This document shows, piece by piece, positions 36,622-45,605 of a stretch of DNA of 64,000 nucleotides. Each line of letters starts with the position of its first letter. Position 1 is the stretch's first letter. A model generated the notes under the pieces. It was not told the DNA's origin. It worked only from the letters and a program-made list of their open reading frames with translations, and did no database searches. The DNA lies in contig OX244046.1 in NCBI GenBank assembly GCA_945861085.1, forward strand, positions 2,170,001 to 2,234,000, read 5' to 3'. This DNA is from Clostridioides difficile_D (GTDB lineage Bacteria; Bacillota; Clostridia; Peptostreptococcales; Peptostreptococcaceae). The translations under genes were made by a program, and so were the position numbers.

Positions 36622-37187
36622 AATTTACCCCCAATTCTTTCATAATCCATTTTTGTATCAATGTCCAATAACATTTCCTTAGGAACTTCTACATACTTTA
36701 TTTTTGATGAATTTTTTAAAACGGTTTTACCTTTTTCATCTTCTTTAAGTGCCAATAACTCTTCTTTCTTACTATATGGGAATATAACTGGATTTCCATA
36801 TACATCTTTATATCTTGGAATTACTATAAAATCTCTATCTAATTTAAAAGTATTTATAATTTTATCTATATATAAATTATCAATAAATGGCTGATCTCCT
36901 ACAAAGAACATATAACCATCACATTTTGAACTGTTCAAAATCCCCAATTTTATGGATTCACTTTGACCTACATTCGCATTTTTATTATATATATATTTAA
37001 AACCATATTTATTACACAATAATAAAACCTCTTTATACTGACTTACCACTATAACTTGATGAAAACTAATTTTACTAACTGCTTTAAATACATGTTCTAT
37101 TATCGAACATCCTTTATAATCTAATAAAAGTTTATTTGCTCCCATTCTTCTTGCAAAACCTGATGCCATTATTACTGCATTTATCAT
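36618..37187 (-). CDS. MocA-like nucleotidyltransferase for molybdenum cofactor
   Basis: 189 residues. AVIMASGFARRMGANKLLLDYKG is the NTP-binding loop of the MobA/MocA family (GxxRRMGxxK), and FVGDQPFID the metal-binding Asp region. MocA attaches CMP (or GMP) to molybdopterin for xanthine dehydrogenase-type enzymes, in keeping with the hydroxylases 2 kb away. ATG at 37187 is chosen because AAGGA is 8 bases upstream; the one at 37196 overlaps the ribosome site. Confidence 0.85.
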   Translation of the reverse strand: MINAVIMASGFARRMGANKLLLDYKGCSIIEHVFKAVSKISFHQVIVVSQYKEVLLLCNKYGFKYIYNKNANVGQSESIKLGILNSSKCDGYMFFVGDQPFIDNLYIDKIINTFKLDRDFIVIPRYKDVYGNPVIFPYSKKEELLALKEDEKGKTVLKNSSKIKYVEVPKEMLLDIDTKMDYERIGGKL

Positions 37188-37293
37188 ATATATCATCCTT
37201 GGTATTTATAATGTATTGATACTTCTATGATTTTTATAATACTGTTATTGATATTATCTATATATATAATATCATATAAACTATTTTAATACT

Positions 37294-38016
37294 TCAATAT
37301 CTTATACAAAAATTTTGCTTTATACTTCCATAAAATATTTCTATTTCGCTTTCATATTCCTTAATATTTTTTATTAATTTTATGGCTAAATTTTTATATT
37401 TTTCATTTTCAACTTTATTAATAAATAACACTCTTTTTCCAGAATAATTTTTAAATAATCCATTTGGATTTAATACTATATTTTTTAAGTTTTCAAGGCT
37501 TACTGTAGAATTACTACTAATATTATATGTATCTACACTTGCTATTTTTTTAAATATATCTAATCTGTGTATATTCTCTTCATTAATACTCATTCCGAAC
37601 GAAGTTATATCCAATATACCTATAGTTTTCGTACTTTTATGGTATACTACTGGTTCTCCATCATTCCAACCTTTAAGTCTTTTTCGTTTTGAACCATCTC
37701 CCTCTATTAAAACTAAATCAAATTTGTCTACAATCTCATCCAAAATAGATGAATTAATACCTACTACTTTATTTTCATTATTTATATAGCTTCCACATAC
37801 TGTTACTCCATGACAAATAGATGGAATAGCAGTTCCATCTATTGTCAAGATTATATTGTCATAATCACTTGGTACATATATTTTAGTTGTTGTTGTGAGG
37901 AGAACTTTTAATTTATCTCTATAAAAATCTGCAAAATAGTTTATAAATGAAGTTTTTCCTCCTGCTCCAACTACAGTTATTATTTCGTTCTCTTCTATTA
38001 TATCTGATAATTTCAC
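37294..38016 (-). CDS. yqeC: Selenium cofactor biosynthesis protein YqeC
   Basis: 240 residues. ITVVGAGGKTSFINYFAD is a P-loop-like GxGGKT/S motif, TTTKIYVP a second conserved element and LVLIEGDGSKRKRLKGWNDGEPVV the YqeC signature. YqeC occurs with orphan SelD and selenium-dependent molybdenum hydroxylases and is thought to help place the labile selenium ligand on the Mo centre. GTG start, with GAGGTGAAAGT upstream. It heads a yqeC - mocA-like - moeA-like group. Confidence 0.88.
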   Translation of the reverse strand: MKLSDIIEENEIITVVGAGGKTSFINYFADFYRDKLKVLLTTTTKIYVPSDYDNIILTIDGTAIPSICHGVTVCGSYINNENKVVGINSSILDEIVDKFDLVLIEGDGSKRKRLKGWNDGEPVVYHKSTKTIGILDITSFGMSINEENIHRLDIFKKIASVDTYNISSNSTVSLENLKNIVLNPNGLFKNYSGKRVLFINKVENEKYKNLAIKLIKNIKEYESEIEIFYGSIKQNFCIRY

Positions 38017-38111
38017 ACTTTCACCTCTTATAACTAGTTTTTTAATCTCTTAATTTTTATAGCTAAACCTTTTTAGTAAAAGTGATTTTTGAAATTCCAT
38101 AAACTCGAAAG

Positions 38112-38200
38112 TAAATAGATTCTGTTGTAAACAACAAGGCGGATCCAATTCGCCGCTAAGCTGTAAGCTTACGCTATCAGTTTATCTTTTAAATATAATT
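38112..38200 (-). ncRNA. Probable omegaRNA (guide) end of the TnpB element
   Basis: IS200/IS605 TnpB proteins are guided by an RNA made from the 3' end of tnpB and the right end. The 90 bases after the stop fold into compact GC-rich hairpins (GGCGAATT...CGCC near 38138-38154; GTAAGCTTAC near 38163-38172) quite unlike the AT-rich surroundings. The guide would start just beyond the element at about 38110. Class is by analogy. Confidence 0.45.
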
Positions 38201-39476
38201 AAGATATTCTTATTCTTTGTGGTTGCTTTAATATTTGAGGATTATTCTGCAAACTAGATAAATCAACTATTTGTGATTTTTTTAATATATTAAGACTCGC
38301 ATTTACATCTGCGTTTATAACTACTCCAACACTAGATTTGTACTGACCACGTGTTATTCTTTCACCTTTAAAGTCATATTTTTGCACATTATCCACATTT
38401 ATATTAGGTAGGAAATCATCAGCAAAAAAATCAGATTTACTAGTATAACTTTCTTCTTGTCTAATAAAATTGATATTTTTTATTTTACATAGATATTCTA
38501 ACTTCCCTTTTATCTCTCCAAAGGGAATTCTTATAAAATTTCTATATATTTTCCTCTCCATATTATCACTTTTTTCTAACTTAGCATTATATCCTACAAT
38601 TAAATTACCAATATTATTTTTTACACAGTAATCAATTATGTAAAAACAAGTTTTATTTACGTAGTCTTTAACTTGATTGTTCCTCTTATTCCAGACCTTA
38701 AATTGTTTTCTTGTGATTGCGGTTATATTCTTTTTTAATTTTAAGGTCTCTATTTTATCATTCTGTTTATTTGCCCACTGATTCACAGATTTGAGCCTTT
38801 TTCCATCTATGATAAAACTATCACCTAAATTGGTAACACATGTACATAAGTTTTCTAAACCTAAGTCTATTGCTAGTGCATTTTTTTGATTTGAAACTTC
38901 CTCTGATTTCGGTATTTCATAACAATACTGAATTTCAAAGAACCTAGCCTTATGTTTAGGTATTATTCTTATTTCTTTAATTTTTTTGTCTAGTATATTT
39001 TGTGGAACTTTTATGCTTACTTTACCATATAATTTTTTAAAGGCTGGAGACATAGGTACATTTAGAATACCATCTTCCTTAATTCTTATTTGACCTATTA
39101 TTATGCTAAAAAAGCCTTCCTTGTCCAAATATTTAGGTGACTTTATCCCTCTAAAATCATACTTACCTTCTTTTGCTAGTTTAATTAGACCAAAAAATGA
39201 CCTAAATGAACTATCAACTTCTTTTAATATTTGTTGTGCTATATTACTATTGAGAAGTTTATAATTCTCATTTTCTTTACAGACATGATAATTTGCTTCA
39301 TAATTAAGATGTTCTCCTTGATTAAAATAATGCTGTCTTACATTATATGTACCAACATTATATAAATTTTTTGCCAAGAAACACATCTCTCGTAGAGCTT
39401 GATATTCTTTTTTAGTTAAGTTTTTTAATTGTTGTCTTTGAGTACCATAGTGTATATTTTTTATTCTACTTGTCAT
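38199..39476 (-). CDS. tnpB: TnpB RNA-guided nuclease (zinc-ribbon-less type)
   Basis: 425 residues. RuvC-I Asp 204 in LAIDLGLENL, RuvC-II Glu about 342 in RQEESYTSKSDFFADD, RuvC-III Asp 390 in VINADVNASLNIL. All three catalytic acids remain, so cleavage activity is possible. The zinc ribbon normally found between RuvC-II and RuvC-III (two CxxC pairs) is replaced by a Cys-free insert (DFLPNINVDNVQKYDFKGER). ATG at 39476 is selected since AAGGAGGTGAG lies just upstream. Confidence 0.88.
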   Translation of the reverse strand: MTSRIKNIHYGTQRQQLKNLTKKEYQALREMCFLAKNLYNVGTYNVRQHYFNQGEHLNYEANYHVCKENENYKLLNSNIAQQILKEVDSSFRSFFGLIKLAKEGKYDFRGIKSPKYLDKEGFFSIIIGQIRIKEDGILNVPMSPAFKKLYGKVSIKVPQNILDKKIKEIRIIPKHKARFFEIQYCYEIPKSEEVSNQKNALAIDLGLENLCTCVTNLGDSFIIDGKRLKSVNQWANKQNDKIETLKLKKNITAITRKQFKVWNKRNNQVKDYVNKTCFYIIDYCVKNNIGNLIVGYNAKLEKSDNMERKIYRNFIRIPFGEIKGKLEYLCKIKNINFIRQEESYTSKSDFFADDFLPNINVDNVQKYDFKGERITRGQYKSSVGVVINADVNASLNILKKSQIVDLSSLQNNPQILKQPQRIRIS

Positions 39477-39614
39477 AAACTCACCTCCTTTAGAATATAC
39501 TCTACTAGACATTATATACGGTATTTTTACAAAACACCATATATAATGTCCATTTAATTACTTTATTTTACAAAATAATTTAAATTTATATGTTTTTATA
39601 TAGTATATCACTTG

Positions 39615-41921
39615 TTATAATTGTTTGTTATTATTTTTCATGCCCATATAAACCTTTTCAAAAGTCATAGGAAGCTCCCTTATACGAACTCCTGTAGCAT
39701 TAAATATTGCATTTGCTATAGCTGGTGCTGGTGTGTGTATAACTATTTCTCCTAAGGATTTAGCACCATAAGGACCTCCTGGGTCGAAATTATCAGCAAA
39801 ATCTACCAATATATTTCCCACTTCTTTTTTTGTAGGAACTTTATACTGTAAGAAACTATCTGTCAATAATCTTCCATCCTTATCAAATCTAGGGTCTTCA
39901 TACATTGCAAACCCTATACCCATCATTACTCCACCTTCTACTTGTATTCTAGCCAGAGTTGGATTTATAACTGTTCCACAGTCAGGTACACATGCAAAGT
40001 TTATTACCTTATATTCACCTGTATTTTTATCTAGTTCTATCTCTGCAAAACCTGCTATAAATGGTTTTATTCTTTTTAACATACCAAAAGATTCTGTTGC
40101 TTCCAAAACTACTGGCACATCATCACTAGCAAATCCTATGCCTCCAACTGATTCTCTACCTAATTCCTCTAATAGCACAAACTTACTGTTATCGTTTTTA
40201 ACAAAAACTCTGTCTTTTCCTAACTCTAAATCTTCTTTTTTAAATCCTAGCTTTGATTCTGCTACTGAAAGTAATATTTCTTTTAATTTATTTGCTGTCT
40301 TTATTGTTGCATTTCCTGTAACCGTTGTAGTACAAGAAGCAAATGCTCCTGTATCATATGGACATAAATCTGAATCACCTGTATAAATAGATATTCTATC
40401 TACAGTGGTATTTAAAGTTTCAGCAGCAATTTGTGCTTGAATTGTATCAGCTCCTTGACCTAAATCAGCAAGACCAGATAATAACTTATATGTTCCATCT
40501 TCATCCATTCGTATAGTCACTGTTGCCATATCTACACGTGGTATGCCAGAACCATGATTTGCCACTGCCATACCTACTGCTCTTACCTTGTTATTTCCTG
40601 TATCTTTACATGGATATTTATCATCCCAGTTAATTAATTTCTTACCCTTTTCTATACATTGTTTCAACTCACAGCTTAATATTTCTTCTTCAGCTGCTTT
40701 TCCATTAGTATATCTATCTATTATGTTTTTAACTCTAAATTCAAGTGGGTCCATTCCAATCTTATTTGCTAATTCGTCAATAGCACTATCTATTGCAAAT
40801 ATTCCCTGTGTGGCACCATATCCTCTAAGTGCTCCTGCTGGTAGTCTATTAGTATATACAGTTCTGGCATCAAATCTAACAGCATCAATATCATTATATA
40901 TTGGCAATGTATTATGCCCAGATTCTGAAGAAACAGAAACTCCATTACCACCATAAGCACCTGTATTATTTAATGATTTTAACTCTATTGCTTTTAAATT
41001 TCCTTCTTTATCTGCACCCACTCTAACATCAAAAAACATTTCATGCCTACTATTAGAACCAACAAAAGTTTCGTTTCTTGTAAATACAAATTTTGCTGGT
41101 CTACCAGTTTTCATAGTGACAAATGCAGTGAATATATCTGTCGCTGCTATATTCTTTCCTCCAAATCCACCACCTATTCTGGGCTTTATCACTCTTATCT
41201 TTGAAGATGGAATTCCCAACACTTTTCTAAGTATTCTCTTTACATTGTGTGGTGATTGTAATGATGAAACTACAACAATTCTATCATTTATATCTTTGTA
41301 TGAGTATGACCTATGAGTTTCCATCATACAATGCGATTGACTTTGAGTTTTATATGAAGATTCAACAACAAAATCACTTTCTTTAAGTTTAGCTTCAACA
41401 TCACCAAATTCAAAAAATTCTTTTGATACTATATTATTTTTCGCATCTAATCCAAAAGGATATGGCTCTACTATATCTTTTTCTGGATGTATAACAACTT
41501 CATTTCCTTCTGCTTCTCTTGCATTAAATACAGGTTTTAAAACCTCATAGTCTACCTTTATCATTTTTAAGGCTTTAAGTGCTGTTTTTTCATCTTCAGC
41601 TGCGACTAAAGCTACTTCATCCCCAACAAATCTAACTGTATCTTCAAGCAGAACTCTATCATAAGGAGATGCTTCTGGCTCTGTCTGACCTGGAACACAA
41701 TATCTTACTTGTGGTACATCTTTATACGTATAAATAGCCACAACTCCTGGAATTTTTTCGGCTTTTGAGGTATCTATATTCTTTATTTTAGCATGTGCAT
41801 GTGGACTTCTAAGCAATTTTAACGTCAAAACATCTTTATGCATAATAAGGTCTTCAGTATATAGAGGTTTTCCTGTCACAATTGCTGTACTATCTATCTT
41901 TCTTATCCCCTTATTAATCAT
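39615..41921 (-). CDS. xdhA: Molybdenum hydroxylase large subunit 1 (xanthine dehydrogenase type)
   Basis: 768 residues. Mo-cofactor contacts PRIGGGFGGKNIA and PAGALRGYGATQGIF, molybdopterin-site DLGQGADTIQAQIAAE, and the catalytic Glu in GPYGAKSLGEIVIHTPAPAIANA. These place it with xanthine dehydrogenase/nicotinate dehydrogenase enzymes, here probably with a labile Se ligand because the maturation genes lie adjacent. Very similar to the protein at 50603. Stop abuts the mobile element; the start overlaps the FAD subunit stop by one base, so it is read second in xdhB1-xdhA1. Confidence 0.9.
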   Translation of the reverse strand: MINKGIRKIDSTAIVTGKPLYTEDLIMHKDVLTLKLLRSPHAHAKIKNIDTSKAEKIPGVVAIYTYKDVPQVRYCVPGQTEPEASPYDRVLLEDTVRFVGDEVALVAAEDEKTALKALKMIKVDYEVLKPVFNAREAEGNEVVIHPEKDIVEPYPFGLDAKNNIVSKEFFEFGDVEAKLKESDFVVESSYKTQSQSHCMMETHRSYSYKDINDRIVVVSSLQSPHNVKRILRKVLGIPSSKIRVIKPRIGGGFGGKNIAATDIFTAFVTMKTGRPAKFVFTRNETFVGSNSRHEMFFDVRVGADKEGNLKAIELKSLNNTGAYGGNGVSVSSESGHNTLPIYNDIDAVRFDARTVYTNRLPAGALRGYGATQGIFAIDSAIDELANKIGMDPLEFRVKNIIDRYTNGKAAEEEILSCELKQCIEKGKKLINWDDKYPCKDTGNNKVRAVGMAVANHGSGIPRVDMATVTIRMDEDGTYKLLSGLADLGQGADTIQAQIAAETLNTTVDRISIYTGDSDLCPYDTGAFASCTTTVTGNATIKTANKLKEILLSVAESKLGFKKEDLELGKDRVFVKNDNSKFVLLEELGRESVGGIGFASDDVPVVLEATESFGMLKRIKPFIAGFAEIELDKNTGEYKVINFACVPDCGTVINPTLARIQVEGGVMMGIGFAMYEDPRFDKDGRLLTDSFLQYKVPTKKEVGNILVDFADNFDPGGPYGAKSLGEIVIHTPAPAIANAIFNATGVRIRELPMTFEKVYMGMKNNNKQL

Positions 41922-42709
41922 TATCTATTCCCTCCCTCAATAGCATCATACATCCTTTTCACTAGTGCACTTGCCATATCAATTCTATACTCCTTACTAG
42001 CTCTCATATTACTTCCATAAGTCAATTCCTTACTTGCAATAATAGATGCTTTATCTATATCTTTTTCTTTACTTAATATGCTACTTGCTTTAAGTGCTAA
42101 TCTAGCTTTTTGAGGTCTTGCTCCAATTGCTATTTTGTAAGTATCATTTTCTTTTAACATAGCTGAATTTAATACAGAAAAATCTCCTGTACACTTTCTT
42201 ATTGAATCAAAAACAGCTACTGCATCTCTTTTTGGTAGTATCACTTCAACCAGTATATCTTTACTTGATTCACTATCTAAAAACTCATTTAGTTCTAATA
42301 TTCCTTTATTGTATAATCTTACCTTCGCCCCAACAACCAAAAGTGCTGGGATTAAGTCAGAAAAACCATATTTTGAAAATACACTTGCACCAATTCTAGC
42401 ACCTTGTCTAAATTGAACTCCAACTATATGAGAAATAGCTTTTGAAAGTATTCCACTACAGTAATTTTTAATAGTTTTATCGATTTCTAAACTTCTAAGA
42501 GAAGTATCTGCACCTATTAAAATATTTTTTTCATCATCTTTTATGTAATTTAGATTTATGTCCTTTAAATCTATAGCTGTTCCTATATTTTTATTGCTTA
42601 ATTTTATAAATCCGCATCCACCTAAAATAACATTATTTTTTTTAGAAGTTAAAATTTTATATGCTTCTTCTAAACTTTGTGGAACTGAATACTCTTTTAT
42701 AGTAACCAT
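41921..42709 (-). CDS. xdhB: Molybdenum hydroxylase FAD subunit 1
   Basis: 262 residues of the CoxM/XdhB FAD-binding type: VILGGCGFIKLSNKNIGTAIDLKDI with the FAD loop (GGxxFLxL-like), SHIVGVQFRQGARIGASVFSKYGFSDLIPALL, and IRKCTGDFSVLNSAMLKEN. Electrons pass from Mo through [2Fe-2S] to this FAD. No [2Fe-2S] subunit lies next to this copy, unlike at 53716. AGGGGGATAAG before ATG. Operon with the large subunit. Confidence 0.9.
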   Translation of the reverse strand: MVTIKEYSVPQSLEEAYKILTSKKNNVILGGCGFIKLSNKNIGTAIDLKDINLNYIKDDEKNILIGADTSLRSLEIDKTIKNYCSGILSKAISHIVGVQFRQGARIGASVFSKYGFSDLIPALLVVGAKVRLYNKGILELNEFLDSESSKDILVEVILPKRDAVAVFDSIRKCTGDFSVLNSAMLKENDTYKIAIGARPQKARLALKASSILSKEKDIDKASIIASKELTYGSNMRASKEYRIDMASALVKRMYDAIEGGNR

Positions 42710-42808
42710 CTTATCCCCCTAACGTTAAGCTTATTAAAATCTAAAAGTTTTAAATATATCTTTTAATTTATACCTATAAACTTAATTCACATATATTCAC
42801 TCTGTATG

Positions 42809-44167
42809 TTACAAATATTCCTCTTTATCCTTAATTTTATTATCCTTATTTCTTGAAAATTTAATCATATACAAAGCCTGAACTATTATAGCAACCATCG
42901 CTCCTGAAACTACACTTGAATCTGCAAGTAAGGTTTCTATAAACTTTGGAAATTTTTCAAGAACTTGAGGAACTACCATGAATCCTATACCAGATGCCAT
43001 AGAAAGTCCTAGTATCATACTATTTTCTTGATTAAATCCATCCATACTAACAAGTCTTAACCCAGATGTTGTAAGAGTTGAAAATATTACAAGTGTTGCT
43101 CCTCCAACTACACAAGGAGGGATTGTTCTAATTAAATTAGCTAGCAAAGGCGATATTCCTGCCAAAAATAGTCCAATTCCTCCAATAGCTAGTACAAATT
43201 TACTTATAACCTTTGTATTAGAAACGATTGCAGAATTTTGACCAAACATCCCCATTGGAGTTGCAGAAAATAAAGCACCTATTGTAGAAAGGACTCCATT
43301 TCCTAAAACAGCAGAAGAAAGTTCCTCATCTGTAACTTGTCTATTAAGTCCTCCTACCGCAGAAAGTGTACAAGCACCCATAATATCAGCTATCTCAACC
43401 AAATATATTATTGAAAACATTACTACAACTTCAATTTTTATATCTAACCCAAAAGCAAATGGTTTTGGAAGTGCAACCAAAGTAAACTCTTGAATTGAAG
43501 AAAAATTTACTATCCCTAAAATTAATGATAGAATGTATCCAAAAATTATGCTGACTAATATTGATGCATCTTTAAACAATCCTTTTCCATACTTGTTTAA
43601 TCCTAATATCATAAGAGATACAGATATTCCGACTACAAAATTAATTGGATGCCCAAAAGTTTCATTTCCCATACCTCCAGCTAAATTTTTTATAGCTATT
43701 GGAAAAAGTCCAAGACCCATACATGCAACTATTGTCCCAGATACGACTGGAGTAAATATAAATCGTATTTTTTTTAGTCCAAAGCCAATTATAATTATTA
43801 CTACACCAGCTATTATTTGAGAACCAAATAATACTGGTAATCCATACTTACCTGCAACAGATACTCCAGCTCCTATAAACATAGCTGTAGCTCCCATTAT
43901 AACTGGTATTCCTCCTCCTAATTTAAATCCTTTAAATAGAGGTATTGGATATAATTGTAATAAAGTTGATAATCCTGCAAAAATTAATGCAGCTTGAATC
44001 AATAATGTTGACATCTTATGATTAAGTCCAGCTGCATTTGCAACCAATATTGCTGGCAAACAACTTCCTATTACCATCGCCATTAAGTGTTGTAACCCTA
44101 AAGGTATTGACTCCTTTAGTGGTGGTATTCCGTCTAATTCAAATTTTGATGTACTTTTTGCTTTCAT
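42809..44167 (-). CDS. NCS2-family purine permease (xanthine/urate type)
   Basis: 452 residues, about 12-14 membrane segments. QHLMAMVIGSCLPAILVANAAGL is the NCS2 opening, FGQNSAIVSNTKVIS the QN-x-x-x-x-x-x-T signature (Ala for the usual Gly), and LVEIADIMGACTLSAVGGLN the substrate region. NCS2 proteins are H+ or Na+ symporters for xanthine, urate or uracil; the xdh context favours xanthine/urate. ACGGGAG before ATG. It starts the first xdh gene group, about 340 bases downstream of a group I intron. Confidence 0.88.
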   Translation of the reverse strand: MKAKSTSKFELDGIPPLKESIPLGLQHLMAMVIGSCLPAILVANAAGLNHKMSTLLIQAALIFAGLSTLLQLYPIPLFKGFKLGGGIPVIMGATAMFIGAGVSVAGKYGLPVLFGSQIIAGVVIIIIGFGLKKIRFIFTPVVSGTIVACMGLGLFPIAIKNLAGGMGNETFGHPINFVVGISVSLMILGLNKYGKGLFKDASILVSIIFGYILSLILGIVNFSSIQEFTLVALPKPFAFGLDIKIEVVVMFSIIYLVEIADIMGACTLSAVGGLNRQVTDEELSSAVLGNGVLSTIGALFSATPMGMFGQNSAIVSNTKVISKFVLAIGGIGLFLAGISPLLANLIRTIPPCVVGGATLVIFSTLTTSGLRLVSMDGFNQENSMILGLSMASGIGFMVVPQVLEKFPKFIETLLADSSVVSGAMVAIIVQALYMIKFSRNKDNKIKDKEEYL

Positions 44168-44507
44168 AATAAAAACTCCCGTTACATAAAACTTATTGAA
44201 TTATATAAATACTTAAAAATCTAATATATTAAATTAAATTAAATGAAGTTTATAAATCTTGATTATACTACAATATACATTTAAGTTTTTAAACTTAAAT
44301 AATATGTACAATAAATTTAATTATTAACAAATAAACCTATTCTATCATTTTGTATATGTTATATACAGTGCTTTACAAACATAAGAATATTATAGCTATG
44401 AATTTTTAATTTTTTATAATAAATTTAATTCAGTTTAAATCTTTCAATCTTAATCATTATAAGTTATAAGTTTTCATAAGTATTTATATTTTTAAGTTTT
44501 AAACATT
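44168..44507. other. Leader region between intron and permease
   Basis: No gene. Very AT-rich with many TTAAAT-type runs. It should contain the permease promoter unless transcription comes through the intron. No purine riboswitch core was found. Confidence 0.4.
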
Positions 44508-44922
44508 TACCTATAAACGCTACTTTATAGATGTCACTTTAAGTACAGTGACCTCATACTTTCATATGAGCGTAGACTATTTCTTCATCTTCAGCATTAC
44601 CTGCTAAGAGCAACCCGTTTCCACTATCAATAGCTTATAGTGTACTCTCTCTCGAGATAGTCGTTTGACCTTCCTATTTCTAGGCTTGGCGACCAAATGT
44701 CCATTCTTAAGTACTTAGGCTCTCACCATATACCATCCTTGCTATTGTTTCTGGTTTTCGCCACATTCATAAAAGTTTCTTTCTATCTTTTATTGTAGTT
44801 GCAAGGCTTTAGGATTTACTGGTTTTAAAGTTGTGTCCTACATAGATTTCTCTATGTACGGGGCTAAAAGTACAATTTATTTAATATACTTTGCTTTACC
44901 CCCTGTAAATAATATTATTTAC
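44508..44922 (-). ncRNA. Group I intron (IStron-type), without a transposase gene
   Basis: On the minus strand the sequence carries the group I core: Q/R-type CGCCAAGCCTAGAAATAGG, R (AAACGACTATC, 44655-44665), a P8 region with GGAAACGG, and S (GAAGAAATAGTCTACGCTC, 44568-44586). GACTAT in R and ATAGTC in S pair as P7. P9-type hairpins follow (GCTCATATGAAAGTATGAG, GTCACT...AGTGAC, CTATAAA...TTTATAG). At the 5' end is an 18-bp palindrome (44905-44922) followed by ACAGGGGGTAAAGC. The layout matches phage td-like IA2 introns and the ribozyme half of C. difficile IStrons. No TlpA/TlpB ORF follows. Confidence 0.82.
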
Positions 44923-45600
44923 TCTTTCACTGTTTTTGTTATTAAATTAATTAAATAATAATTAATCTAAGCATAAAATAATTTTTTAATTTAAACTCAA
45001 AATATTTATGAATATTTTATAATATAATTCTCATAAGACAGAAAAACTTAATAAGCTATGTATCTCAGTTGTACCAATGTACTCTCCTTTACTATATTTG
45101 TATCTGCAACATAAAATATACAAGTTTCTATCTATATTATAGATATATATTAATATCTATAAGTCAAATAGTAATATTATTTGTATAGTAAAAATTTTAT
45201 TCATATTACCATTTATAATTTTTATAGAGCAATTTTAGTGCCAATATTTGCATACATTTGCATAGTATAAAATTTTTATGCTTTCATTGATAAAATTTTA
45301 CTTATTTCAAGCGTTCTATCACATTTTATCATTTAAATTTTTAAGTTTTCTTTTTATAAACTCATTATAGTTACACAAAAAAAAGACCAAAAAATATTTT
45401 TTTAACGGTCTTTTCTCAATTTTTTATTTTCATTTCTAAAATTTATAATAAATAGTAATAAGACTATAAGTTCTTTTATATAAGATTTTTATTTTGTGGA
45501 TGATAAATTATTAAAATGTTATCTGACTGATTTTAGTTTGACAATATCACTCCAATTTTTACTAGTAGCTAACTCTACTAAATTTAAATCGAGTGTGGAA
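44923..45600. other. Gene-free stretch with a terminator
   Basis: No gene seen. A hairpin with GACC / GGTC and flanking A/T runs lies at 45376-45416. A short GC-richer block (45040-45095) may be a gene fragment or a structured RNA but was not recognised. Confidence 0.4.
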
Positions 45601-45605
45601 ATATT

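Larger units (their letters stand above)
38110..39560 (-). mobile_element. IS605/IS1341-like element with TnpB only
   Basis: A hairpin-bearing left end (about 39509-39556; GACATTATATACGGT / ACC-ATATATAATGTC) precedes tnpB and a hairpin-rich right end (about 38112-38180; GGCG...CGCC, TGTTGT...ACAACA) follows. There is no tnpA, so it depends on a transposase in trans. It separates yqeC from the xanthine dehydrogenase genes. Exact ends were not fixed. Confidence 0.7.

Noticed and set aside
40138..43820. Several plus-strand readings opposite xdh and permease genes
   Set aside because: Shadows of codon bias in the minus-strand genes; no ribosome sites or recognisable motifs.
44168..45600. Search for a purine or xanthine riboswitch before the permease
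   Set aside because: No guanine/adenine-class loop motifs were found on the minus strand; the structured region is a group I intron instead.
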